NCBI GenBank assembly: GCA_965221135.1
Contig: CBDCRZ010000030.1
Span: 26,042-90,041, forward strand
From: Sansalvadorimonas sp965221135
Lineage (GTDB): Bacteria > Pseudomonadota > Gammaproteobacteria > Pseudomonadales > Endozoicomonadaceae
Direction of reading: 5' to 3'
DNA: 64,000 bases
Shown here one piece after another: positions 35,515-44,765 of the stretch. Each line of letters begins with the position of its first letter. The stretch's first letter is position 1. The translations under genes and the position numbers were made by a program. The notes below the pieces were generated by a model. The model worked only from the letters and a program-made list of their open reading frames with translations, ran no database searches and was not told where the DNA came from.

Positions 35515-37572
35515 TCAAACGGCTTCCTTTTCCTCATGTTCTAATTGGTACAGCCAATCGACAACATGGCTGGAAGGATTATAACCGTTTACATACTTGA
35601 GCAGCAGGTCTCGGGTGGCGTGGTAGTGGTGACCTTTAAGACTGTTCAGCATGTCATCAAGCACCAGTTGCAGCGCCTGCCAGTTGAGGAATTCTTCGCG
35701 GGCGGAGCAGATTTTGGCATGTTCGGTACCGGTGACGTTCTCGCCAATCAACAGTTCTTCGTACAGCTTTTCTCCGGGGCGAAGGCCGGTGTATGTGACT
35801 TCTATATCGCCTTCAGGGTTCTCAGTGCTTTTTACAGTCAGGCCGGAGAGGTTCACCATGCGTTTGGCCAAGTCAACAATCTTAACCGGCTGGCCCATAT
35901 CGAGCACAAACACATCCCCGCCCTGCCCCATAGCTCCTGCCTGCATAACTAACTGGGCAGCTTCAGGAATGGTCATAAAGTAACGGTTAATCTCCGGATG
36001 TGTGACTGTCACCGGACCACCTGCAGCAATTTGCTGACGAAAGACAGGTATCACAGAACCACTGGAGCCTAATACATTACCAAAGCGCACAATCGTAAAG
36101 TTGGTGCTATTCTGGCGAGCCTGATTATCAGTATCTGTCGCATTGTGGGTGCCATTTATACCGGGCCAGTTATTGAACAGGTTCGGATGATAAAATTCAG
36201 GATTGGGCTCCTCTGCCAGAGCCTGTAGAACCATCTCAGCCAAACGCTTGGAGGCACCCATCACATTAGTGGGGCGCACAGCTTTATCGGTTGAAATCAG
36301 AACAAACTTTTCGACACCACAGGCAATGGCCGCCTGTGCGGTGTAAAGGGTTCCCAAAACATTGTTGCGCAAGCCCTGAGACAGATTGTGCTCAACCATC
36401 GGGACATGCTTATAGGCTGCCGCGTGATAAACCGTTTCTACGTTGTAAATGGACATAGTATCCATCAGACGGTCCGGGTCATTGACAGAACCCAGAACGG
36501 TAATCAATTTTACCTGCTCTTCACCGGGGAAATGCTTAACACGCTCCCGGAGCTCTCTGTCTATGGCATAAAGGTTGTATTCAGAATGATCAAGAAGTAT
36601 CAGAGCCTTCGGCTGCAGGGCAAGAGCCTGCCGGGAGATTTCCGAACCAATAGAACCACCCGCACCTGTCACCATTACCACCTTGTCGGTGATATTTCGG
36701 GTTAACAAAAGCTGGTCTGGAGCGACGGCATCCCGGCCCAGAAGGTCCGCGATATCAACATCCTGAACCTGTTGAACTGTAAACTTCCCACTGGCCAGGT
36801 CAGACAAAGGTGGAACAGACTGCACCTGCACATTCAAAGGCTCCAGTCGCTTAACAACCTGTTGACGGGCAGCACGACTGGCAGATGGCATGGCCAGCAT
36901 AAACACAGAGGGACTGCTGGCCGAAAGCAGATCTTCGAGATTATCTCCATGCCAAACCGGGCACCCGTAGATATGACTTCCGGTCAAAGCAATATTGTCA
37001 TCAACAAAGGCAACAACATGGTACTCCCGTGAACGCTCCAGTGCCCGGTAAAGCTCAGTACCAGCCCCACCTGCCCCATAAATAGCCACTGGAACACCCT
37101 TCTGTGCGCGGGCGTCAGCCCTGCGGGTCGTCACCGGAGCTATTAACAAATCGCGAAACCTATACCCCCAAAACCAGGAACGCACCGTATACCGGCTGCC
37201 AATCACCAAAATCATGGAGATGAACCAATAAAGCACAGGAACTGAGCGGGGTACCGCAACACCAGAAAGCAGCACGCATACAGACAACAGCAGTGCACCC
37301 ATACTACAGGCACGGAAAATCGCCATGGTCACGTACGGGTCCATATACCGAAGAATGGCGCGATATAAACCTAGCCGAACATAAAAAGGCACTGCAGTTA
37401 ATGGTGCCAGGATCAGCATCATATAAAAACCGGGCAGAAAGCTGCCATCAACCTGACCGCCAAGGCGAATAATATACGCCAGCAAAACGGAGAACCAGAG
37501 GATGACAATATCGACAATAACAGAAATTAACCGCTTCTGGGGGCGGGGGAGTTCCAGGATTTGATTACGCAT
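35515..37572 (-). CDS. pglF: UDP-GlcNAc 4,6-dehydratase (PglF/WbpM/CapD type)
   Basis: 685 residues. The N-terminus has four membrane helices (residues 15-125), then a CoA-binding-like Rossmann domain (VAIYGAGGAGTELYRALERS). The SDR dehydratase follows with MVTGAGGSIGSEISRQ near residue 305. An active-site STDKAVRPTNVMGASKR segment is present. Enzymes of this type convert UDP-GlcNAc to the 4-keto-6-deoxy sugar that the aminotransferase upstream can use. Length is normal for the long membrane form. Confidence 0.93.
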   Translation of the reverse strand: MRNQILELPRPQKRLISVIVDIVILWFSVLLAYIIRLGGQVDGSFLPGFYMMLILAPLTAVPFYVRLGLYRAILRYMDPYVTMAIFRACSMGALLLSVCVLLSGVAVPRSVPVLYWFISMILVIGSRYTVRSWFWGYRFRDLLIAPVTTRRADARAQKGVPVAIYGAGGAGTELYRALERSREYHVVAFVDDNIALTGSHIYGCPVWHGDNLEDLLSASSPSVFMLAMPSASRAARQQVVKRLEPLNVQVQSVPPLSDLASGKFTVQQVQDVDIADLLGRDAVAPDQLLLTRNITDKVVMVTGAGGSIGSEISRQALALQPKALILLDHSEYNLYAIDRELRERVKHFPGEEQVKLITVLGSVNDPDRLMDTMSIYNVETVYHAAAYKHVPMVEHNLSQGLRNNVLGTLYTAQAAIACGVEKFVLISTDKAVRPTNVMGASKRLAEMVLQALAEEPNPEFYHPNLFNNWPGINGTHNATDTDNQARQNSTNFTIVRFGNVLGSSGSVIPVFRQQIAAGGPVTVTHPEINRYFMTIPEAAQLVMQAGAMGQGGDVFVLDMGQPVKIVDLAKRMVNLSGLTVKSTENPEGDIEVTYTGLRPGEKLYEELLIGENVTGTEHAKICSAREEFLNWQALQLVLDDMLNSLKGHHYHATRDLLLKYVNGYNPSSHVVDWLYQLEHEEKEAV

Positions 37573-37577
37573 TTATT

Positions 37578-37668
37578 TTTATTACCGCGGAAACCACAAA
37601 GGCACGAGAAAAGCATTTCAACTAAACTTTTCTACTCCTCTGTGCCTCCGTCTGTCCGTGGTTTAAAA
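37578..37668. repeat. Palindromic intergenic repeat (E)
   Basis: Arms TTACCGCGGAAACCACAAAGGCA and TGTGCCTCCGTCTGTCCGTGGT around AGAAAAGCATTTC...CTTTTCT. The right arm overlaps the last codons of the aminotransferase. Confidence 0.7.
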
Positions 37669-38834
37669 GCGTTAGTAACAACATTACGAATAACATCACA
37701 GGTCCTACCAATCTCACTCTGCGTTAAGGTTGGATGCACCAAAAACATTAAACTGGTTTCCCCCAGCTCACGGGCAACAGATAAACGTTCGGCCGGGCGA
37801 TAACCGGTTCCATCGAAAGCTTTTTCAAGGTAAACCTCAGAGCAGGAACCCTGGAAACAGGGAACACCCTGCTTAACGATTTCATTGACAATACGGTCCC
37901 GGTTCCAGCCTTCTTTTAATTGCTCGGGTTTAACAAAAACATAATGTTTGTAGCAGGCATGTTCAATATCCCCAGGGACAACAGGAACTCGCAGAGCAGG
38001 CAAGGTACGACACACTTCATTAATTGCGGCGGCATTGGCACGGCGTTGCCTGGACCATTCCGGCATACGTTTGAGCTGGATACGCCCAATGGCCGACTGC
38101 ATGTCTGTCAGACGCCAATTGGTACCAAAAGACTCATGCAACCAGCGAAACCCTGGAGGATGCTGGGTGTTATAAACCGCATCGTAGGATTTACCGTGAT
38201 CTTTATAGGCCCACATTTTCTTCCAGAGGGACTCATCATTAGTGGTGACCATACCCCCTTCACCACCGGTGGACATAATCTTATCCTGACAAAACGACCA
38301 GGTACCAATATGACCGATGGAACCAACACTTCTTCCTTTATATCTTGCACCGTGAGCCTGGGCACAGTCTTCAATCACATAAAGATTGTGCTGCTGTGCC
38401 AGAGCCATAATGTCATCCATCTCACAGGGCCAGCCGGCCAGATGCACGCAGATAATCGCTTTGGTTTTTGAAGTGATGACTTTGGCAATCGTCTCAGATG
38501 TGATGTTCTGGGTTTCCCTGTCTACATCAGCAAACACAGGTGTAGCACCAGCCGACACAATAGAACTGGCGGAAGCGAGGAATGTGCGTGAAGTCACAAT
38601 CACTTCATCACCTGCTTTTATATCCAAAGCTTTTAGGGCAAGATCCAGTGCGAGTGTGCCATTGGCAAGTGCAATCGCATATTCAGCACCAGTATAAAGA
38701 GCGAACTCTTTTTCAAACTCGCGCCCTTCGGAGCCAGTCCAGTAATTAACCTTGTTGGACAGTAAGACTTGTGAAACAGCTTTGGCTTCATCTTCGGTGA
38801 AAGAAGGCCAGGGAGAGAATGGGGTATTTAGCAT
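37632..38834 (-). CDS. DegT/DnrJ/EryC1-family sugar aminotransferase (PglE-like)
   Basis: 400 residues, PLP enzyme. Visible parts: the N-terminal WPSFTEDEAKAVSQVLLSNK, the ALANGTLALDLALKAL core, VIEDCAQAHGA, and the PLP lysine in SFCQDKIMSTGGEGGMVTT. Most likely it transaminates the 4-keto sugar made by the PglF-like enzyme, giving a UDP-4-amino-4,6-dideoxy sugar. The C-terminus (KPRTDGGTEE) is shaped by repeat E. Confidence 0.88.
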   Translation of the reverse strand: MLNTPFSPWPSFTEDEAKAVSQVLLSNKVNYWTGSEGREFEKEFALYTGAEYAIALANGTLALDLALKALDIKAGDEVIVTSRTFLASASSIVSAGATPVFADVDRETQNITSETIAKVITSKTKAIICVHLAGWPCEMDDIMALAQQHNLYVIEDCAQAHGARYKGRSVGSIGHIGTWSFCQDKIMSTGGEGGMVTTNDESLWKKMWAYKDHGKSYDAVYNTQHPPGFRWLHESFGTNWRLTDMQSAIGRIQLKRMPEWSRQRRANAAAINEVCRTLPALRVPVVPGDIEHACYKHYVFVKPEQLKEGWNRDRIVNEIVKQGVPCFQGSCSEVYLEKAFDGTGYRPAERLSVARELGETSLMFLVHPTLTQSEIGRTCDVIRNVVTNAFKPRTDGGTEE

Positions 38835-38923
38835 GGATATTGTGAATCTTGTTAGTTACAGAATGGATTTAACCGTCGCCCTAATAAGATATAAATAATC
38901 TTAATAAGAAATGGGGTAAGGCC

Positions 38924-39598
38924 TTAAAGCTCAACGATCAAGTTAATCACTTCATTCAAGCCTGTTACTTGTAATTGGGCCTGATATTCAGATTCAACAT
39001 TCAAGGTATTATACTCGCCACCTTCAGAAAGCAACTGAATTGTTTTCCAACCAAGTCGATTTGGTGTAACAAAATCTTTTATTGGATTATCTGCAATATA
39101 AATACACTCAGAGGATTTCACGTTGAGGGCATTTTCAGTAGTTACAAAAGGCTTTTCATGAGGCTTCCAGTAGTCTCTGCCAAACTCATCAGTTACACAG
39201 ATAAAATCGAAATATCGGCTAATCCCCAATGCTTCAATTTTATTCCTCTGGGCAGCCTGATAACCATCAGTGATCAGTGCTGTTTTATAATACTGAGAAA
39301 AATACTCAATAACCTTTATTACTTCCACATCAAGATGAATGGCTGGCTTATGATTCCTATACACATCAATAAGTTCTTTGATCAGCCCATCCTGATAAGA
39401 AAATCCTAGACAGTCCAGAGTTTCGTTAAAAATTTTACCCCGGCGGCCTTCAAGAAATAGACGTTTTGCTACGCCATAAAAACCATCAGTTTTGAAATTT
39501 TCAGCTAGATGACAATCAATCGCTTTAAAACCGCTGTAAACGTAGGAGTGCTCAGGGTAAAGAGTATCGTCCATATCAAAAACCACTGCTTTAATCAA
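38924..39598 (-). CDS. HAD-family hydrolase
   Basis: 224 residues. The HAD motif I FDMDDTLYPE, motif II ITDGYQAAQRNK and motif IV YIADNPIKDF are all present, so it should be an active phosphatase. It overlaps the ATP-grasp gene by 4 bp (ATGA). The pairing suggests joint work on the sugar nucleotide or on a small carboxylic-acid substituent; the substrate is unknown. Confidence 0.85.
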   Translation of the reverse strand: MIKAVVFDMDDTLYPEHSYVYSGFKAIDCHLAENFKTDGFYGVAKRLFLEGRRGKIFNETLDCLGFSYQDGLIKELIDVYRNHKPAIHLDVEVIKVIEYFSQYYKTALITDGYQAAQRNKIEALGISRYFDFICVTDEFGRDYWKPHEKPFVTTENALNVKSSECIYIADNPIKDFVTPNRLGWKTIQLLSEGGEYNTLNVESEYQAQLQVTGLNEVINLIVEL

Positions 39599-40578
39599 CG
39601 GATATCTTCTCCACGGACAATAATTTCATCGTCATAACGAAGCATGGCCAGATCATCCTGCCAGGCGTCCTGATGAGCATCACAAGCCTGACCGGTAAGC
39701 TCCTGAATAATCCATTTGGGGAAATCTGCACCGGCATGAAGGCTGAGCGGATGTCCCCCACCAAAGCGTGGATTAATTTCGATGAAACAGATCCGCCCGT
39801 CCGTCTGTTTAAAACATTGAACTGTCATACAGCCCACTGCATGAGGCAGCCTATCAACAACATTAGTTACAGCTGCAATAATTTCTGAATCGTTCACTGT
39901 TAAACCTTTACTAACTTCACCCGCCCTTGTCTCCAAACGTTTACGTGGAACAACACAACGGACTTTTCCATTTAAATCAACATAGGCATCACAGGTATAT
40001 TCATCACCTTGAATGAACTCTTGAACCATTGCGTTTTCTACATACTGACTAAAAAAGTGTAGCTCTCCTAAACTATTGACCTTATTAACGCCAATACTGC
40101 AGCTACCATCCCAAGGTTTAATCAGAAGAGGGAAATCTGTTTCTTTGAGGTTTTGAACCTCAGTTTCGGATATTACTTTGGGTGTATCAATTTTATTCTC
40201 AGTAAAAAACTGCCAAGTATTGATTTTATCAAAACAGATTTCATTTGTGGAAAGATCACAGACCAATACCTCTGTACCTACATCTCTAAATTTTTCTTTA
40301 TTTTGTGACAGCAGAGTCAGATCAGTATCAATAAGGGAAACCAATAGACGGATCTTCATTCTTTCACAGATAGATAACAGTTCAGGGATATAGTCCGGTG
40401 ATGACACCCTAGGAACCCGAACACAATGATCAGCAATAAATGACGCCGGGGCGGACTTTCCGGCATCTGCAGCAAAAATAGATCCACCAATTCCCATTTC
40501 GTGTAATGTTTTCTTAAAATGACGGAGCAGGGAAACACGCCGACCAGCAGCAGCAAACAGTATATTAAATTGAGTCAT
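39595..40578 (-). CDS. ATP-grasp ligase (carbamoyl-phosphate-synthase-like)
   Basis: 327 residues. The N-terminal Rossmann-like segment is FNILFAAAGRRVSLLRHFKK. The ATP-grasp core has FPLLIKPWDGSCSIGVNKVN and the metal-binding end CFIEINPRFGGGHPLSLHAG. This family joins a carboxylate to an amine; in sugar clusters it may attach an amino acid or similar group to a 4-amino sugar. No acetyltransferase is seen in this module, which fits that idea, but it is inference. Confidence 0.8.
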   Translation of the reverse strand: MTQFNILFAAAGRRVSLLRHFKKTLHEMGIGGSIFAADAGKSAPASFIADHCVRVPRVSSPDYIPELLSICERMKIRLLVSLIDTDLTLLSQNKEKFRDVGTEVLVCDLSTNEICFDKINTWQFFTENKIDTPKVISETEVQNLKETDFPLLIKPWDGSCSIGVNKVNSLGELHFFSQYVENAMVQEFIQGDEYTCDAYVDLNGKVRCVVPRKRLETRAGEVSKGLTVNDSEIIAAVTNVVDRLPHAVGCMTVQCFKQTDGRICFIEINPRFGGGHPLSLHAGADFPKWIIQELTGQACDAHQDAWQDDLAMLRYDDEIIVRGEDIR

Positions 40579-40676
40579 GGGTAAGATACGAATAAATTTT
40601 TTAGAGGGAAGAGTTAATCAGTTACTTATTTTTCACGAGTTTTCATTTAAAAAAAAGCAAGTACCTTTCCTTTATG

Positions 40677-41357
40677 TTAGTTAGTAGCAGCCGTGAGTTT
40701 GCTAATGTTAGAGATTATTTTTTTTAGTTTCACAGTGAACGGTTTGAGATTCATTGGTAATCCCCAAAGGTTACCCTCAAAAAAAGGCATCGTCGCATGG
40801 TCGTTTGCGCTAATACCTTCTCGAAAAGCTACCTTTTTAACAGTAAAAAAAAGAACCTTGATATCTAGCTGAACTGATTTGTTATCCACATACCAGACAT
40901 CCAGCTTAAACTTCTCATCCCAGGATATAGCATTACGACCATTAATCTGAGCCCAGCCGGTGATACCCGGTTTCATCTCATGGCGACGAAACTGCTCTTT
41001 GGAGTAGAGTGGCAGATATTGCATTAATAAAGGCCGTGGCCCTACCAGACTCATATCGCCTTTGAGTACATTCCAGAACTCCGGCAACTCATCCAGACTG
41101 GCGCGGCGCATAAAGCTACCAAAGGGAGTAATTCGTTCTGAATCAGGGAGTGGTTGACCATCTGAACCAGTCGCATCTCTCATGGTGCGAAACTTAACCA
41201 TTTCAAAAGGCTCACCATTCAAGCCTGGGCGTACCTGACGGAAGAACACTGGCTTGCCCATGGTTTTAGCAACCTTCCAGGCGGTGAATGCCAAGACTGG
41301 ACTAAAAATAATAAGAGCAACAAGTGCACCTATAATATCAATCAAGCGTTTAACCAT
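40677..41357 (-). CDS. Initiating sugar-phosphate transferase (PglC/WcaJ-type)
   Basis: 226 residues from MVKRLIDIIGALVALIIFSP (an upstream in-frame ATG lies 18 bp away). It transfers a sugar-1-phosphate to undecaprenyl phosphate, the first committed step of repeat-unit assembly. Motifs are FRQVRPGLNGEPFEMVKFRT, SLDELPEFWNVLKGDMSLVG PRPLL and PGITGWAQINGRN. One N-terminal membrane hairpin is present and the long N-terminal domain of WcaJ is absent. The start overlaps the preceding glycosyltransferase gene. Confidence 0.93.
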   Translation of the reverse strand: MVKRLIDIIGALVALIIFSPVLAFTAWKVAKTMGKPVFFRQVRPGLNGEPFEMVKFRTMRDATGSDGQPLPDSERITPFGSFMRRASLDELPEFWNVLKGDMSLVGPRPLLMQYLPLYSKEQFRRHEMKPGITGWAQINGRNAISWDEKFKLDVWYVDNKSVQLDIKVLFFTVKKVAFREGISANDHATMPFFEGNLWGLPMNLKPFTVKLKKIISNISKLTAATN

Positions 41358-42579
41358 TGACCGTTTCTCCCGCAATTACCCAGCCAACAAACTGTTTAGA
41401 TAAATTCCTACGATCAAAAATATTTCTGGCCAGCCGCTTGCTTGCAGCTCCCATTACAGGAAGTCTCTCCCGATTATCTGCAAGACCGATCAGAGCATCA
41501 GCAAATGCCTGGGCGTTATCCGGTGGAACTGCGACACCACACTGATATTCCTGAACCATCTCTGCCAACCAGCCTGGGTAGTTATTCAGAACAGGTAAGC
41601 CACTGGCAATATAATCAAAGAACTTGTTTGGGGATGTGCCGTAATAAAAGGCTGGTATATTAGCGAGGGTCTGCAAACCTACATCAGTTGCCTCCATTAA
41701 CCCAGCCAACTTCTCTTTGTTAACCGGATCATGGAAAACAACATTATCCAGCCCTTCCCGGCTGGCACGAAATTGCAAAGACTCCTTCAGCTTACCCTGC
41801 CCGATAAGAACCAGTTTGATATCTTCACGCTGTTGTTTTTTCAGGATGGCAGCTGCATCCAGTACCGCATCAAGGCCATTAGCTATGCCGTGCGTTCCGG
41901 CAAAAACGGCCATAAGATCAGAATCCTTTACTTCTTCTGGCCGCCACGGGCCGGTATTGGTATCACCAAACAGCGTGAGATCACAACCGTTGGGAATCAT
42001 AGCTATTCGTTCATGAGGGATGCCTAAACGGGCAATACCATTAACAATTCCCGGTGAGAGACCAATCACGCGGTGTGCACTTTTATAGGCGGCCCATTCA
42101 AGCCGCCCCATTAACCAAAGTACAACGGGGTTAGTAATAACCCCCATTTCGCGGGGAAGCTCCGGCCACAGATCACGAACCTCAAACACAAAAGGTTTTC
42201 GTCTAAGCCAACGGGCGAATATGCCTGGTATCGCAGCAGTTAAAGGGGTGGTCGTAGCAAACAGAACATCATAACGCTCAGTCAGCGCCACTTTGATGCT
42301 CTTCAGCGCAAAAAGGGCGAATAGCCCGGAACGTTTGAGAAAGGAATCCTGGTTGGAATAAGAGAGTTCAAATTCAAGAACATCAATTCCGTCCACCTTT
42401 CCACGTCGAGATCCATTATAAAAAGGTTCGACAAGGCCAGTATTACCTCCACTGTAGGAACCGCAGACCATAGTAACCTTATGACCCTGCTCAACAAGCT
42501 TGCGAGCCATGGCATAAGAACGAATGCCGGAAGCACCTTTCGGGGTACTGAAATGCTGATGAAAATAAAGTATATGCAT
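41350..42579 (-). CDS. Glycosyltransferase family 4 (WbuB-like)
   Basis: 409 residues from MHILYFHQHFSTPKG. GT-B fold: an N-terminal acceptor domain (SGIRSYAMARKLVEQGHKVT), and a C-terminal nucleotide-sugar domain with FAGTHGIANGLDAVLDAAAI and the segment YYGTSPNKFFDYIASGLPVL NNYPGWLAEMV. It resembles N-acetyl-fucosamine transferases next to PglC-type enzymes. It probably adds the second sugar. Confidence 0.88.
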   Translation of the reverse strand: MHILYFHQHFSTPKGASGIRSYAMARKLVEQGHKVTMVCGSYSGGNTGLVEPFYNGSRRGKVDGIDVLEFELSYSNQDSFLKRSGLFALFALKSIKVALTERYDVLFATTTPLTAAIPGIFARWLRRKPFVFEVRDLWPELPREMGVITNPVVLWLMGRLEWAAYKSAHRVIGLSPGIVNGIARLGIPHERIAMIPNGCDLTLFGDTNTGPWRPEEVKDSDLMAVFAGTHGIANGLDAVLDAAAILKKQQREDIKLVLIGQGKLKESLQFRASREGLDNVVFHDPVNKEKLAGLMEATDVGLQTLANIPAFYYGTSPNKFFDYIASGLPVLNNYPGWLAEMVQEYQCGVAVPPDNAQAFADALIGLADNRERLPVMGAASKRLARNIFDRRNLSKQFVGWVIAGETVNG

Positions 42580-42585
42580 ATTATT

Positions 42586-42686
42586 TACCACAGAGGCACA
42601 AAGACACGGAGGAAAAGACTGGATAAAAGAGAAGAAATCGGCTCTTAATTCAGGCTTTTGATCTATGTGTATCTGTGGTTAAAGTC
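42586..42686. repeat. Palindromic intergenic repeat (F)
   Basis: The left arm TTACCACAGAGGCACAAAGA CACGGAGGAAAAG is full; the right arm has decayed to CTATGTGTATCTGTGGTTAAAG. Confidence 0.7.
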
Positions 42687-42693
42687 TTTTAAG

Positions 42694-44646
42694 TTATGAA
42701 AAAAGAAAAACCGTTTGGAATTCAGCAGACGCCGTAACTTCAATTTCCAGAACAGGCAGTGAATTTATCTCGTTGTAATACCGGGATTCAAAACCCTCAA
42801 CAACTCTCATGACAGCAGGCTTTTGATTGACTGAGACAATAATAACCATCCCGTCACACACAGCCTGATTACCATCAAAACTCCACTCACCGGGGCAGAG
42901 TCGCCAACGCAAAACAGCCTTATCGTTGAAACCCAGCACGCTGTCGGTAACAACCAACCGCTCAGGTTCAAGCCTTACCGCCCGCTTGTGGCTGGCTCCA
43001 AAGCTGTCGGTATATTGTGCAGCCCAGGTTTGGGCCACGCCTTCAACCTCGATGGGCTCAACAAAATCAGGCTTTAGCCAATTGCCAAACAGAAAACGAC
43101 TGATGCGGGGCATCTGGTCACGGTTATCAAACTGGACGGTACTATGGCTTTCTGTTCCGGGGAAATAGTCCAGCCACTCTTTATCATCACTGTCACTGCT
43201 GTATTCAGGAGCACTACTGGCTCTGGGGTTGTAACTGAAGGTGCCCCCATCACGAATAATGTTGTTGCCCTTCCACCAGAGATCAAGGTGCAGGGCATCC
43301 GCATGGCTGGGACGAAACCGGAAGCGTGGATAGCGGATAAACAGTTCCAGATCACACTGCTCCTCCCTCAAAAAACAGTAACCACCCTGATCAAACAGTT
43401 GTGATGCTCTTAGGGGTAAGGCTGGTACAGGTAATTGCTGGCCTGTTTTCTCTACTTGCTCAAGTATTGCCAACCCCAGCCAACGGAGTTGGTCGTTCCA
43501 CGAACCTTCACCATAAACGGGACTGTTGAAAAAGAGAGTCGAAGCAAGCTGTACACTGGGGCGATAATCGCGGTAATCCGTGTCAGTAAGCACAAATAGT
43601 CGGGCACCATCATTGGCCCCCATATTAGGTACATCACCGGTTACAGGATTAGTCATGGTTTGCAGCCATGATGTTGCGACCCTGGCCCGTTGGTAAAAGC
43701 GTTCAGTGAAAGCTGCAGCTTCAAGCCGGATACGCCAGAACTCAGCCATGGAGAAAGTATCCAGCATTACCCGGTGGTAGTTCACCGAGTGCTGAGAAAA
43801 ACTGCCATCTTCCATAATCAGTTTTTTGGCTCGGTTCTCCAGCCATTTCCGACCCAAAAACTGGAATTTCTTAATCTCTTTCGTGCTGACCAAGCCTGCG
43901 TCAGAAGCTTTGACAGACTCAAGCCAGTAACCGGCAATAAACAGTGCCGCGGCCTCGCTGGTACCATGGTTATTATCCTGCGCCATGGCATAACGGAGTG
44001 TAGGAACAATTCGGCGACAGTGGGCAGCGACAAACTCAACCAGCATGGGTTCGGGGTTGGTGTGTTGCCCCAGAAGATATGCGGCAAGAAGGGACTGCAT
44101 CATCCGAAGCGATGATTCCTGACCACACTTCCAGTTTGGCCCGCCATTAACAGGATTTTCACGGCACCAGTCCTGTAACCAGTTATTGATGGTCTCCAGA
44201 TAAAGCGACTGACCGCTTGCACGGTAAGCTCTTGTTAAGACTAACAACCAATCAAAGCGAGAGGGCTCCCAAACCGTTTTGATATCACCCACTGCCAGGT
44301 TGAAATCCGGAATATCAGACCAGTGTTGATTTACATTACCTGCCTCAACACCTTCAACTGTACAACGCCACCTGGGCGGTACTGTTGTTTGAGCCACACC
44401 AGAGGAGAAATAAATCAACTTCCCGGCAAGCAGATTATCAGCCTGGTATTTAATAGAATATTTATCACCGAAACCGGTGATGGTAAGAGAAGCATCATTC
44501 CGAAAAAAAACACCCTCAGAAAACCCAACAACAGACAGCAATTTCCGATGGCGATTCAGTTTTTTTTCCAGCCTGTAATAAAAAACATCAAACAGGTTAG
44601 AAAGCCCTAAACGGCAGTAAGTATAAATCTTATCTGTTCTTCGCAT
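42694..44646 (-). CDS. Heparinase II/III family protein
   Basis: 650 residues from MRRTDKIYTYCRLG; an in-frame ATG 18 bp upstream lies at the edge of repeat G. The N-terminal alpha-toroid region contains QDNNHGTSEAAALFIAGYWL, with the catalytic-type NNH. The C-terminal Hepar_II_III domain (residues about 390-600) includes PSHADALHLDLWWKGNNIIR DGGTFSYN and ESHSTVQFDN. These proteins cut or edit uronic-acid polysaccharides and are regular members of such operons beside bidomain oxidoreductases. No signal peptide is obvious. Confidence 0.85.
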   Translation of the reverse strand: MRRTDKIYTYCRLGLSNLFDVFYYRLEKKLNRHRKLLSVVGFSEGVFFRNDASLTITGFGDKYSIKYQADNLLAGKLIYFSSGVAQTTVPPRWRCTVEGVEAGNVNQHWSDIPDFNLAVGDIKTVWEPSRFDWLLVLTRAYRASGQSLYLETINNWLQDWCRENPVNGGPNWKCGQESSLRMMQSLLAAYLLGQHTNPEPMLVEFVAAHCRRIVPTLRYAMAQDNNHGTSEAAALFIAGYWLESVKASDAGLVSTKEIKKFQFLGRKWLENRAKKLIMEDGSFSQHSVNYHRVMLDTFSMAEFWRIRLEAAAFTERFYQRARVATSWLQTMTNPVTGDVPNMGANDGARLFVLTDTDYRDYRPSVQLASTLFFNSPVYGEGSWNDQLRWLGLAILEQVEKTGQQLPVPALPLRASQLFDQGGYCFLREEQCDLELFIRYPRFRFRPSHADALHLDLWWKGNNIIRDGGTFSYNPRASSAPEYSSDSDDKEWLDYFPGTESHSTVQFDNRDQMPRISRFLFGNWLKPDFVEPIEVEGVAQTWAAQYTDSFGASHKRAVRLEPERLVVTDSVLGFNDKAVLRWRLCPGEWSFDGNQAVCDGMVIIVSVNQKPAVMRVVEGFESRYYNEINSLPVLEIEVTASAEFQTVFLFS

Positions 44647-44661
44647 GAAATATTCATTTTT

Positions 44662-44763
44662 CAAACCACAAAAGATACAAAGACCACAAAAGAAGAGAAG
44701 AGCTTTAGCTTTTTACAAAAGCTTTATTCTTTTCTCCGTGACCTTTGTGCCCTCTGTGGTAAA
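44662..44763. repeat. Palindromic intergenic repeat (G)
   Basis: Left arm ACCACAAAAGATACAAAGACCA (decayed), right arm CTTTTCTCCGTGACCTTTGTGC CCTCTGTGGT (consensus). Confidence 0.75.
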
Positions 44764-44765
44764 AA

